Positions 8,004 through 15,466 of a stretch of DNA of 27,967 bases are shown here, in pieces; the stretch's first letter is position 1; every line of letters begins with the position of its first letter. Both the position numbers and the translations under genes were made by a program. Source of the stretch: Bacteroides sp. CAG:709. GTDB taxonomy: Bacteria > Bacteroidota > Bacteroidia > Bacteroidales > UBA932. The DNA lies in assembly GCA_000434935.1 (NCBI GenBank), contig FR882209.1, positions 35,022 to 62,988 on the forward strand, read 5' to 3'. A model generated the notes under the pieces. That model did no database searches. It saw nothing but the letters and a program-made list of their open reading frames with translations, and was not told the DNA's origin.

Positions 8004-8936
8004 TTACTTCTTGTTCAAAAAGTCCAGTCTTGCTCGGGCTGACATCTTTTCGCTTTCGGAGGTACTGTACTTGGCGAGAAGAGGAAGATATTTCTTCTCC
8101 AGCTTCACATTTCCGGAATTGCGTGCCATGATTATGATATTCTTGATGGCCGTAATATCATCTGCCTTGATTTTCAGAACTTTAGTATAGTACTTGAGCG
8201 CAGTCTTGTTATCATGCTTCACCACCAGATAGTACGACCCGAGGTTATCGAGGAACAGCACGTCAGACGGCTGGTAAGATACCATCGTGGCGGACAACTC
8301 ACGGAAAGCCTCGTAGGAAACCGGGGAAGCATAGCGGAAGAAAAGATAACAATATTCCTGGACGGTCGCGGAAAAGAATGTCTCGTCCACTTTTTCCACG
8401 CCCGGATATTCCCATTTCGGATGCTGGGTTTCATTGTAGATGATGAGCGACTTCAAATCCGAAAGTGCCATGTCTGGGCTTTCCTTCTCATATCCGATAA
8501 GCGACGCTACTTTGAGAATACGCATGTCAAGCCTGTCCGGATTCAGCTGTATGGCCTTCTCCAATGCTTTCTGCGCCTGACCGAACAACTCGTCGTCGAA
8601 AGTGTCTTCCTGAAAATAGTACACGTCATTTCCGGTACTGTCCTTCAACGTGAGCACAGGATTTTCCCCGAGATACCGTTTCTGGTCCTTTTTGACTACC
8701 GATGTTGTCCTGGACTTGTCCATATAATAAGAGAACTTGCCTATAAGCATCTCAGAATCATCAGGATAAGCGGCAGCCCACCTGTCGAGCAACGTCTCGA
8801 TTCCCACGCCTGAAGGGCCGAGTTTCGAAACCAGAAGCTGATAACGGTCATTGAATTCCTTGGCCGACGGCGTCTGTGCAAACATGGCGGCAGCAGAAAT
8901 CGCGAAAGCCGCGGCAATAGTCAAAAATCTACGCAT
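8004..8936 (-). CDS. Exported tetratricopeptide-repeat protein
   Basis: From the ATG at 8936 the protein has 310 residues and a clear signal peptide (MRRFLTIAAAFAISAAAMFA, cut before QTPS). Helical segments resemble TPR units, for instance LFGQAQKALEKAIQLNPDRL in the first half and the stretch holding YYLVVKHDNKTALKYYTKVL near residues 225-245. TPR proteins are scaffolds for protein-protein contacts; this one would act in the periplasm or at the outer membrane. It follows the RNA methyltransferase stop by five bases and ends 56 bases before the porin start. A TTG start three codons upstream exists but would put extra residues before the signal peptide. The partner is unknown; being next to a porin suggests an envelope job, as inference only. 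Confidence 0.75.
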   Translation of the reverse strand: MRRFLTIAAAFAISAAAMFAQTPSAKEFNDRYQLLVSKLGPSGVGIETLLDRWAAAYPDDSEMLIGKFSYYMDKSRTTSVVKKDQKRYLGENPVLTLKDSTGNDVYYFQEDTFDDELFGQAQKALEKAIQLNPDRLDMRILKVASLIGYEKESPDMALSDLKSLIIYNETQHPKWEYPGVEKVDETFFSATVQEYCYLFFRYASPVSYEAFRELSATMVSYQPSDVLFLDNLGSYYLVVKHDNKTALKYYTKVLKIKADDITAIKNIIIMARNSGNVKLEKKYLPLLAKYSTSESEKMSARARLDFLNKK

Positions 8937-8941
8937 AACTG

Positions 8942-10348
8942 TCAAATATTCATCCGGATACGCCGATTCTGCGGGTGCAGGTTGTTACAGCGGTTTCCGA
9001 GGTTTTTCACGAAGCCAAGAGGGTGCCCGCAATACGTAACCAGCACAAAACCCCTTTCGGCTCCGGTCAATGTCAATGTATCTTTATGAAGGAAGGCTAA
9101 CGCCTGCTCCTTCGTCAATTCCGCTTCAGGAAATACTCCCCTCGCAAAGATTATGCTCAATGCGAGATCGGCATCCGGGACAATGTCCTTTCCTTTCAAC
9201 TGCCCCACGGCAGTACCCCTCAAAAGAGGATGCAGATAATCCAACTGTTTGATTTCCAGCTCCAATGCTTCCGGAACAGCGATTATCATATCTCCTTTCA
9301 ATGCAAGCGTCACAGGCTCATTGAACCAATCCCGTATTCCTGAAGCGATGTTTTTCGGCAGCACCGGCTCCTTCACATTTCGTGCGCGGGCCTGCGATTT
9401 TCCGGAACCGTAATCGGGTCCGCCTGTCTTTTTCAATGCCGCGCAATATTGTCCTTCACCGGGAACCAGCCCCGGAATCAGACTGAATCCGCAATTCGTT
9501 TTCAGAACTCCCTGACTGTCAATGGCCGGAGCCATGACTTCCGCCCCCAATTCAGAGGCCGCCCATTCCACATTGACATCATTCTCGAACTTATTGAACG
9601 TGCATGTGGAGTAAATCATCACGCCGTCAGGGGCCAATGCTGGCCATACGTCCGCCAATATGCGGCGCTGTCTCGCCTGGCACAGGGCAACATTGTCAGC
9701 AGACCATTGGGCGACAGCCTCTTCGTCCTTGCGGAACATGCCTTCTCCAGAGCATGGAACGTCGGCGACGATGATGTCAAACCATCCGGGCATGGATGCA
9801 AACGCCTTGGGGTCAGCGGATGTGACGACGACGGAAGGGTCGCCCCATACACCGGCATTGTCAGCCAGAACGGTGGCCCGCTGTTTCATTATCTCATTGG
9901 AAACCAGGATCCAGGACGGGCAACCTGACATTCTGAGCGAGGCTGCGATGTCCGTGGTCTTGCCGCCGGGCGCAGCACATAAATCCAGAATCCGCAACGG
10001 ACGAGTTCCGTCATGTGTCGCAAGTACCTGTTCCAGAACATGCCGGAACACATTACCGACAAACATTGCCGAAGAATCCTGCACGTAATAGCAGCCGGCA
10101 TGCATGAGCGGGTCCAACGTAAAGACCGGACGTTCAGGCAGAAAGAAGCCGCACGGACTCCATTCCACATGAGATGTCGGTGTGCCGGCTATCTGTCCGG
10201 CGGCATTGTCCCATGGCTTGTCCGCTTTCGAAGGGTTAAGCCGGACCGATACGGAAGCCGGGCCGGATAACGCATCCAAGGCGACACGGGCATTGTTCTC
10301 CCCCACCGCCTCGGCAAGATATTCTTCAAAAATCGGATTGAATGTCAT
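8942..10348 (-). CDS. rsmF: rRNA cytosine-C5 methyltransferase (RsmB/RsmF, NOL1/NOP2/Sun family)
   Basis: The 468-residue enzyme contains the m5C methyltransferase motifs in order: YYVQDSSAM (87-95), the SAM-binding DLCAAPGGKT (122-131), ADVPCSGEGMFRK with Cys199 (195-207) and IYSTCTFNKFEND with the catalytic Cys249 (245-257). This is the two-cysteine arrangement of RsmB/RsmF enzymes, which methylate a cytosine of 16S rRNA with S-adenosylmethionine. The region from about 330 to the end fits the RsmF-type C-terminal RNA-binding part, and it ends in a PUA-like stretch (GFVLVTYCGHPLGFVKNLGNR in part). Eight bases separate it from the SRPBCC gene upstream. Whether the target is the RsmF position C1407 cannot be told from sequence, so the symbol is tentative. 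Confidence 0.9.
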   Translation of the reverse strand: MTFNPIFEEYLAEAVGENNARVALDALSGPASVSVRLNPSKADKPWDNAAGQIAGTPTSHVEWSPCGFFLPERPVFTLDPLMHAGCYYVQDSSAMFVGNVFRHVLEQVLATHDGTRPLRILDLCAAPGGKTTDIAASLRMSGCPSWILVSNEIMKQRATVLADNAGVWGDPSVVVTSADPKAFASMPGWFDIIVADVPCSGEGMFRKDEEAVAQWSADNVALCQARQRRILADVWPALAPDGVMIYSTCTFNKFENDVNVEWAASELGAEVMAPAIDSQGVLKTNCGFSLIPGLVPGEGQYCAALKKTGGPDYGSGKSQARARNVKEPVLPKNIASGIRDWFNEPVTLALKGDMIIAVPEALELEIKQLDYLHPLLRGTAVGQLKGKDIVPDADLALSIIFARGVFPEAELTKEQALAFLHKDTLTLTGAERGFVLVTYCGHPLGFVKNLGNRCNNLHPQNRRIRMNI

Positions 10349-10356
10349 CAGGGCCG

Positions 10357-10824
10357 TCAGTTTTTCCCGTATGGGTTCATGCCGTCAGGGAACATTGACG
10401 GATCGAAGCCCTCAGGCATTTTTCCTTCTGCCATGTCGGCGACGGCATCCACCATCTTGTCCACGGCATCCTTCAGCTTGGAGCCGAGCAACATCTTCAT
10501 CATGAAGTTCAGGTCAGCCTCGATGTCGATATGAAAGTCAGTGCTGTCAGGATTTCCGCCGTCAGCGTCAAAACAGATATCTACGGTAAACTGGAACGGC
10601 GCTCCGTCATCCTTGTAAGTGATTCTGGAATAAGGCACACGCTCATGTACCCTTACGCCGACATTGAACCCCTGCACGGTGGCATGGATAGTGTCATAGT
10701 CGGCTTCCACGCCCTGCTTCTTGTCTTCCGGAAGCATTGCCACGAAATTGCGCATGTCCGAAAACGGCATGTAAAGCATATATGGTGCACGCGCCACCGA
10801 TCTGTGCTTGCTCTTGATCTCCAT
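10357..10824 (-). CDS. SRPBCC (START-like) family protein
   Basis: The 155-residue protein begins MEIKSKHRSVARAPYMLYMPFSDMRN, which resembles proteins with a START/Bet v 1-like fold found beside pyrE in Bacteroidales. The order of predicted strands with a long C-terminal helix (about 107-135, with FMMKMLLGSKLKDAVDKMVDA in part) fits that fold. The last 20 residues (MFPDGMNPYGKN) are Pro/Gly-rich and probably loose. SRPBCC folds bind hydrophobic ligands, but no active-site residues can be recognised and the ligand is unknown. It lies 12 bases after pyrE and 8 before the methyltransferase gene, so it is almost surely co-transcribed. Family call by similarity of style and position. Confidence 0.7.
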   Translation of the reverse strand: MEIKSKHRSVARAPYMLYMPFSDMRNFVAMLPEDKKQGVEADYDTIHATVQGFNVGVRVHERVPYSRITYKDDGAPFQFTVDICFDADGGNPDSTDFHIDIEADLNFMMKMLLGSKLKDAVDKMVDAVADMAEGKMPEGFDPSMFPDGMNPYGKN

Positions 10825-10836
10825 ATACCTATATAA

Positions 10837-11475
10837 TTAGCGTCCCCACTCGGACGGGTTCTTCCTCCATTCGTGAAGAAGTTCCTTGGCAGCAGGTGTA
10901 ATGTAACCTGTCTCGCCTGCGACTTCCACCAGTGCCGAATAATTGGACAATGTATCGAGCTTGACTTTCTCTTCCTCAAAGCGCTTTGCGGCGATGTCGA
11001 ATCCATATGTGAAGATGGCAACCATGCCGAGCACCTCGGCACCTGCATCACGGAGAGCCTTCACCGCAGCCAGACTGCTCATACCGGTAGAGATAAGGTC
11101 CTCGATGACAACGACTTTACGTCCCGGCTCCAATTCCCCTTCGATCTGGGAACCGGTTCCATGGTCCTTCGGTTTGGGACGGACATATACGAAAGGTTTC
11201 CGCATCCTGTCAGCGGCAAGTACGCCATGAGCGATAGCACCTGTAGCTACACCTGCAACTACTTCAGCTTCAGGGTACAGTTCCATGGCTTTCTGTGCAA
11301 GCCATTCAGCTACCTGGGAGCGCAGTTCCGGACGGGAAAGGATCCTGCGGTTATCGCAATATATCGGAGAATGCCATCCGGATGCCCATGTGAAAGGGTC
11401 ATGAGGACGTAGAAGGACCGCGCTGATGTCCATGAGGGACTTTGCGAGTTTCTTGTCAACTGATACTTCGTTCAT
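10837..11475 (-). CDS. pyrE: Orotate phosphoribosyltransferase
   Basis: This 212-residue protein has the phosphoribosyltransferase core. The PRPP-binding motif VVVIEDLISTGMSS is at 121-134, with the two acidic residues at 125-126 followed by Leu and the small-residue loop. The flexible catalytic loop (RPKPKDHG, 99-106) and GVATGAIAHG (75-84), a loop near the orotate/PRPP site, are also present. It makes orotidine 5'-phosphate from orotate and PRPP, the fifth step of UMP synthesis. A good promoter lies just upstream (11500-11530), and the gene heads a minus-strand run of SRPBCC, methyltransferase and TPR genes. Length is usual for the family. No attenuator-like hairpin is visible in the short leader. 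Confidence 0.96.
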   Translation of the reverse strand: MNEVSVDKKLAKSLMDISAVLLRPHDPFTWASGWHSPIYCDNRRILSRPELRSQVAEWLAQKAMELYPEAEVVAGVATGAIAHGVLAADRMRKPFVYVRPKPKDHGTGSQIEGELEPGRKVVVIEDLISTGMSSLAAVKALRDAGAEVLGMVAIFTYGFDIAAKRFEEEKVKLDTLSNYSALVEVAGETGYITPAAKELLHEWRKNPSEWGR

Positions 11476-11499
11476 AATGTTATTATATTAAAACATCCA

Positions 11500-11530
11500 C
11501 AAATTTAGCCATTTTTCGTGACAATGCAAC
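11500..11530 (-). promoter_or_regulatory. Promoter of pyrE
   Basis: On the minus strand GTTG (11527-11530) is followed after 19 bases by TAAATTTG (11500-11507). The -7 box is perfect and the -33 box matches three of four bases of the Bacteroidota sigma consensus. Transcription would begin around 11493-11496, about 20 bases before the ATG. The promoter fills the gap between the Nudix stop and pyrE. Confidence 0.75.
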
Positions 11531-11536
11531 CGACAT

Positions 11537-12154
11537 TCAGACACCGCGTCCGGCATTCAGAAAGACCTCCCGGATGGAAGGATATGTATTTTTCAGAAAT
11601 GGCGGCAGACTGGATTTCGCTACCCACGCGGCCTTGGTTATGTCTTCCTCTGTCTGAGGCGTCAGATCCACAGGATTCATGTAATTCATGTGATACCACC
11701 ATGTGTGCTTCAGATGCCACAATCCGTTTCTCAGATAGCAATGGTCCGTCACGCAGATCAGGTCACCGAGTTCCAATTCGTTCACGCCGGTCTCTTCCTG
11801 CACTTCGCGCAATGCCGTGACACTTATATCTTCCCCGGCCTCCTGATGTCCCTTCGGAAGGTCCCATAGCCCGTCCCGCCTGATCAGCAGGTAGTCGCCG
11901 CGTCTGTTGGAAACCAGGCCGCCGGCAGCATTGACCTCCTTGAACTCGCCGCAGACATTGCGGTAGCATTGCTCCGGGTCGTCTGTCGGGATGTAGATCC
12001 GGTCCAATGTCGACGAAACCTCGAACATCCTGACCAACCTGCCTAGGTCAATCCGGTTTCCGGCATGAAATTCCACGGCATTCGGGTCTGTCAATGCGGA
12101 TTCTTCCGGAGTGCAGATTACGATGGAACGCCAATCAAAATATATCTTGTGCAT
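11537..12154 (-). CDS. Nudix hydrolase
   Basis: With the ATG at 12154 (MHKIYFDWRS) the protein has 205 residues. The Nudix box at 102-124 matches GX5EX7REUXEEXGU perfectly (from GHQEAGE through LREVQEETGV), with the metal-binding glutamates all present. The preceding KEVNAAGGLV and WDLPKG motifs are typical of the fold. An N-terminal part of about 70 residues before the Nudix domain is a common feature of Bacteroidales relatives and has no clear function. The enzyme should hydrolyse a nucleoside diphosphate linked to another group; the substrate cannot be read from sequence. An ATG 21 bases upstream would add seven hydrophobic residues and sits too near the promoter. A perfect -7 box lies at 12177-12184. 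Confidence 0.88.
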   Translation of the reverse strand: MHKIYFDWRSIVICTPEESALTDPNAVEFHAGNRIDLGRLVRMFEVSSTLDRIYIPTDDPEQCYRNVCGEFKEVNAAGGLVSNRRGDYLLIRRDGLWDLPKGHQEAGEDISVTALREVQEETGVNELELGDLICVTDHCYLRNGLWHLKHTWWYHMNYMNPVDLTPQTEEDITKAAWVAKSSLPPFLKNTYPSIREVFLNAGRGV

Positions 12155-12176
12155 CTGAAAAATCATTAGTATCATG

Positions 12177-12184
12177 CAAACTTA
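12177..12184 (-). promoter_or_regulatory. -7 promoter box of the Nudix gene
   Basis: The minus strand reads TAAGTTTG, a full match to TAnnTTTG, 22 bases before the ATG at 12154. There is no TTTG at the usual -33 distance; a perfect 16-bp palindrome (12198-12213) occupies that area instead. Confidence 0.5.
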
Positions 12185-12197
12185 ATAAAAATCCGCA

Positions 12198-12213
12198 ATA
12201 TTTCCGGAAATAT
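12198..12213. repeat. Perfect 16-bp palindrome, candidate operator
   Basis: ATATTTCCGGAAATAT is its own reverse complement. It lies in the 132-base gap between the divergent Nudix and queA genes, 13 bases upstream of the Nudix -7 box and 19 bases upstream of the queA -33 box. A dimeric regulator bound here could affect both genes. That role is inferred; no regulator gene is nearby. Confidence 0.5.
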
Positions 12214-12232
12214 CAAGTCACGATGAAACAAA

Positions 12233-12263
12233 TTTGATTTTCAGTCGTATATATATTAGTTTG
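12233..12263 (+). promoter_or_regulatory. Promoter of queA
   Basis: TTTG (12233-12236) is followed after 19 bases by TTAGTTTG (12256-12263), which matches TAnnTTTG except for the second base. The ATG of queA is 23 bases downstream, with an AT-rich leader and no Shine-Dalgarno site. Confidence 0.65.
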
Positions 12264-12286
12264 ACTTTATATTTTTAGACATTACA

Positions 12287-13342
12287 ATGAAGTTATCACA
12301 GTTCCAGTTTCCTATTTCACTGAAGAATGACATTGCCCATGAACCGACCGGCAAATGGAGAGATGAGAGCCGCATGATGGTTCTTCACAAGGACACAGGC
12401 GAGATAGAGCACAAGATTTTCAAAGACATTACTGATTATTTCGGAAAAGGCGACACCTTCGTCCTGAATGATACCAAGGTATTTCCGGCCAGACTTCTCG
12501 GAAAAAAGGAGAAAAACGATGCTGATATCGAAGTATTCCTCCTCCGCGAACTGAACAGGGAGCAGAGGCTCTGGGATGTAATCGTAGAACCTGCCAGAAA
12601 AATCCGTATCGGCAACAAATTGCAGTTCGGAGACGACAACAGCCTTGTAGCCGAAGTCATTGACAATACCACTTCCAGAGGACGCACCTTGCGTTTTCTC
12701 TACGACGGACCGTACGACGAGTTCAAGCAGACGCTGTTCAGCCTCGGCGAACTTCCTGTACCTAAATGGGTCAAGCCTAAGGCAACCGCTGATGACAATG
12801 TGAATTTCCAGACGATTTTCGCAGAGCACGAGGGCGCCGTTTCCGCACCGGCAGCAGGTCTCCATTTCAGCCGCGAGCTGTTCAACATGATGATTCTCAA
12901 GGATATAAACAAGACTTTCATCACCGAGCACATGGGTATCGGCTACTTCAGGAAAGTAGATGTGGAAGACTTGTCGAAGCACAAGATGGATTCCGAGAGG
13001 CTCATCATCACACCTGAAGCCGCAGAAATCATCAACAAGACGAAGCGTGAGGGCCACAAGGTCCTGGCAGTCGGCGTGACCGTAATGAGAGGACTGGAGA
13101 CATACGTCACGACAAATGACGAGGTGCAGGCTTATGACGGATGGACGAACAAGTTCATCTTCCCTCCGTACAGGTTCGCCATCCCGAACGCCATCGTTTC
13201 CAACTTCCATCTTCCGGGTTCGACCATGCTCATGGCTGTGGCTGCTTTCGGCGGATATGACCTCGTGAAGAAGGCTTACGAGACCGCATTGGAAGAAAAA
13301 TACAAGTTCGGTCCGTATGGTGACGCGCTGCTGATAATATAA
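12287..13342 (+). CDS. queA: S-adenosylmethionine:tRNA ribosyltransferase-isomerase
   Basis: The 351-residue protein carries QueA signatures along its length: a DxRMMVLHKDTGEIEH-like start region near residues 26-42, FVLNDTKVFPARLLG (58-72), GAVSAPAAGLHFS (185-197) and, near the end, YDGWTNKFIFPPYRF with SNFHLPGSTMLM (about 285-320). QueA transfers the ribosyl group of SAM to the 7-aminomethyl-7-deazaguanine base of tRNA, making epoxyqueuosine, a late step in queuosine synthesis. Most QueA proteins have Thr in the PTAGLHF motif where this one has Ala; this may be a lineage trait. Transcribed alone from its own promoter and closed by a strong terminator. No other queuosine gene is in the window. 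Confidence 0.95.
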   Translation: MKLSQFQFPISLKNDIAHEPTGKWRDESRMMVLHKDTGEIEHKIFKDITDYFGKGDTFVLNDTKVFPARLLGKKEKNDADIEVFLLRELNREQRLWDVIVEPARKIRIGNKLQFGDDNSLVAEVIDNTTSRGRTLRFLYDGPYDEFKQTLFSLGELPVPKWVKPKATADDNVNFQTIFAEHEGAVSAPAAGLHFSRELFNMMILKDINKTFITEHMGIGYFRKVDVEDLSKHKMDSERLIITPEAAEIINKTKREGHKVLAVGVTVMRGLETYVTTNDEVQAYDGWTNKFIFPPYRFAIPNAIVSNFHLPGSTMLMAVAAFGGYDLVKKAYETALEEKYKFGPYGDALLII

Positions 13343-13391
13343 AAATTGTCACACGGCATATTAAAAATTTCGCAAAACACATAAAAATCAT

Positions 13392-13430
13392 AAAAAAGTG
13401 GCTTTTTAATCCCATAAAAGGCCACTTTTT
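13392..13430. terminator. Strong intrinsic terminator after queA, bidirectional in form
   Basis: AAAAAGTGGC (13393-13402) and GCCACTTTTT (13421-13430) are a perfect 10-bp inverted repeat. Pairing extends inward through four A-T pairs and one G-U pair, leaving an eight-base loop (13408-13415). The A tract on one side and T tract on the other let it work in both directions. Only queA reads into it from nearby. Confidence 0.88.
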
Positions 13431-13431
13431 C

Positions 13432-13462
13432 ATTGTTTTAATGATATAGTTGCATAACTTGG
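13432..13462 (+). promoter_or_regulatory. Probable promoter of dprA
   Basis: ATTG (13432-13435) is followed after 19 bases by TAACTTGG (13455-13462). Each box has one mismatch to TTTG and TAnnTTTG. It lies directly after the queA terminator and 19 bases before the dprA ATG, so its position is right for dprA. Confidence 0.45.
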
Positions 13463-13481
13463 TCTCCAAAAGACTGATCTT

Positions 13482-14657
13482 ATGAACAACTATGACGACA
13501 TTGACTTTCTTGCGCCGTGGTGCGCATTGAACAAAATTTTCGGCTTTTCTCCTAAAACCGGGCTTGAGGCGATAAGGCATTTCGGAGGCGCGGAAGAGAT
13601 TTTCAGGGCAAACAAAAAGGAACTTTTCGGATTCTTCGGGTACGGGTCGAAATACACCGGTCTCATTTCCGGCAAGGTTCTCCAGGAAAGCGCGGAAGAA
13701 TTGACCGGACTGAAAGATTCAGGAAGCCGTTTCATATGCATTGGCGACAGCCGGTATCCGCAGATGCTCCGCGAATGCGAGGACCCGCCGATAGGCCTAT
13801 ATATTAAAGGTAAGACGCCGATTGAGAAACTGGACGGAGGAAGGCCTGCAATCGGGGTAATCGGAACGAGGGACATTACAAGCTACGGCATAGAATGGTG
13901 CAACCGGCTCGTTTCGGCATTGGGAAGGGCGCAAATCAAGCCTGTGATTGTCAGCGGATTGGCAATAGGGACAGATGCGACGGCACACTCGGCGGCACTT
14001 GACAACGGGCTGCCCACCATCGCGGTAATGCCTACCGGAATAGACGGCGTATACCCGTTCAGGCACGGATTTCTGGCTGACCGCATCTGCAATGCCGAAG
14101 AAAGCTGGCTGATTACGGATTATCCGACAAAAACCACGCCTCTTGCCATCAATTTCCTCAGAAGGAACCGGATCATCGCCGGATTGAGCAAGGCTGTCCT
14201 GCTGATAGAATCCAAGAAAAAGGGCGGCGGACTCATGACATGCAGGCTGGCCTATTCATATAACAGGGAAGTATTCGCATTGCCGGGACGGATAGACGAC
14301 CCTTGTTCGGCGGGGTGCAACGAGTTGCTGCGCCTGAAGATTGCGGAGCCGGTGACCGACCCGGAATTGTTCATTGACAGTCTGGGACTCGGGGCGTCCA
14401 GGGAAAAAGCCCCGAAAGATATCCGGACCTTCGTACAGATGAAATACAGGGATGAGAGAACTGCCGACGAAGCCATGGACATCGCGTCAGTCGCTGATGC
14501 GATAGACAGGAACAGGGATATCCGCGCAGAAGACATCTGCTCACTGACAGGAATGCCCTACCGGAAAGTCGCATCCATCATCGGAATATTGGAATGTGAC
14601 AGGATAATTTCATGTGACCTGCTCGGCGGGTGCAGCATTAACCCGAAAATTGTATAA
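13482..14657 (+). CDS. dprA: DNA-processing protein DprA (Smf)
   Basis: The 391-residue protein has a small helical N-terminal domain (about 1-90), a Rossmann-like DprA core (about 110-305) and a winged-helix C-terminal domain (about 330-391). Core motifs are IGTRDITSYG (127-136), VSGLAIGTDATAH (about 160-172), MPTGIDGVYPFRHG (about 185-198) and FLRRNRIIAGLSKAVLLIES (225-244). DprA loads RecA on incoming single-stranded DNA in transformation. In many non-competent bacteria it is still kept. The usual SGSLITA motif is changed here to KGGGLMTC. Ten bases separate the stop from the tatD start, so the genes are probably co-transcribed. No competence pilus genes appear in the window. Confidence 0.93.
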   Translation: MNNYDDIDFLAPWCALNKIFGFSPKTGLEAIRHFGGAEEIFRANKKELFGFFGYGSKYTGLISGKVLQESAEELTGLKDSGSRFICIGDSRYPQMLRECEDPPIGLYIKGKTPIEKLDGGRPAIGVIGTRDITSYGIEWCNRLVSALGRAQIKPVIVSGLAIGTDATAHSAALDNGLPTIAVMPTGIDGVYPFRHGFLADRICNAEESWLITDYPTKTTPLAINFLRRNRIIAGLSKAVLLIESKKKGGGLMTCRLAYSYNREVFALPGRIDDPCSAGCNELLRLKIAEPVTDPELFIDSLGLGASREKAPKDIRTFVQMKYRDERTADEAMDIASVADAIDRNRDIRAEDICSLTGMPYRKVASIIGILECDRIISCDLLGGCSINPKIV

Positions 14658-14662
14658 ATTTG
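14655..14662 (+). promoter_or_regulatory. Possible internal -7 box before tatD
   Basis: TAAATTTG matches TAnnTTTG in full and overlaps the dprA stop codon. The tatD ATG is five bases further on. No TTTG occurs at the usual -33 distance. If used, the transcript would be nearly leaderless. Confidence 0.3.
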
Positions 14663-14667
14663 CATTC

Positions 14668-15453
14668 ATGAATGACATGTTTTTTATAGACACGCACGCG
14701 CATTTGTACGATCCTGCCTTCGAGGGCGAGGAGGAAGAAGTTGTAGGCAGGGCATTGGCCGCCGGGGTGAAGATCATCCTGCAGCCGGACATTGACAGCA
14801 GCGAAAGAGACGGAATGCTGAAACTTGGCGACAGGTTTCCGGAAGTCTTCAGGAACATGGCGGGCCTGTACCCCGGTTCCGTGGAGGATAATTGGGAAGA
14901 AGAAGTGGAGAAGGTCAAGGAATGCGCTGTCAATCACAATGTCATAGCAATCGGAGAAATAGGGTTGGACTATCATTATTCGAAAGATAGTGCAGAGTTG
15001 CAGAGAAGGGCATTGAAGGCGCAGTTCGAGCTTGCGGCGGAACTGGACTTGCCGGTAAACATCCATGAAAGGGATGCCACGGAGGACTTTTTCAGGGTAT
15101 TGGAAGAATGCAGGCATCTGGGTGTACGCGGAAACATGCATGCGTTCAGCGGCAGTTACGAGACCTTCATGAGGTTGCAGAAATACGGGGACTGGTCCGT
15201 GGGAATCGGCGGAGTCGTCACTTTCAAGAACGCCGGCGTGGCTGAAAGCGTGAAGAAGATTCCGCTGGAGAAGATTCTGCTGGAAACGGATTCTCCGTAC
15301 CTTACGCCAATGCCGTTCCGCGGGAAAAGGAACGAAAGTTCATACATTCCGCTGATCGCCCGGAAGGTGGCGGAGCTAAAGGACACAGATTTGGGCGAAG
15401 TCGCGGCAAAGACCACGGAAAACGCATGTAAATTATTCAGAATCAGCATCTAA
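14668..15453 (+). CDS. tatD: TatD-family metal-dependent hydrolase
   Basis: Starting at the ATG at 14668 (MNDMFFIDTHAHLYD) gives 261 residues, the usual size; the longer reading from 14614 would lie mostly inside dprA. TatD metal-site motifs are all present: HxH at residues 10 and 12, Glu in IGEIGLDYHY, His in NIHERDA, His in MHAFSG, and Asp in LLETDSPYLTP. The fold is an amidohydrolase TIM barrel. Family members are 3'-5' DNases or RNases in repair and RNA clean-up. An alternative start three codons on (MFFIDTHAH) is possible. The asparaginase gene follows after 13 bases. Confidence 0.93.
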   Translation: MNDMFFIDTHAHLYDPAFEGEEEEVVGRALAAGVKIILQPDIDSSERDGMLKLGDRFPEVFRNMAGLYPGSVEDNWEEEVEKVKECAVNHNVIAIGEIGLDYHYSKDSAELQRRALKAQFELAAELDLPVNIHERDATEDFFRVLEECRHLGVRGNMHAFSGSYETFMRLQKYGDWSVGIGGVVTFKNAGVAESVKKIPLEKILLETDSPYLTPMPFRGKRNESSYIPLIARKVAELKDTDLGEVAAKTTENACKLFRISI

Positions 15454-15466
15454 AGACACAGATACC

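Noticed and set aside
12317..13210. Open frame of 297 codons opposite queA
   Set aside because: The queA motifs on the plus strand are unmistakable; the opposite frame has no domain and is a shadow.
13482..14657. dprA as a sign of an active competence or defence island
   Set aside because: dprA is widespread in bacteria that are not competent, and no pilus, uptake or defence genes are near.
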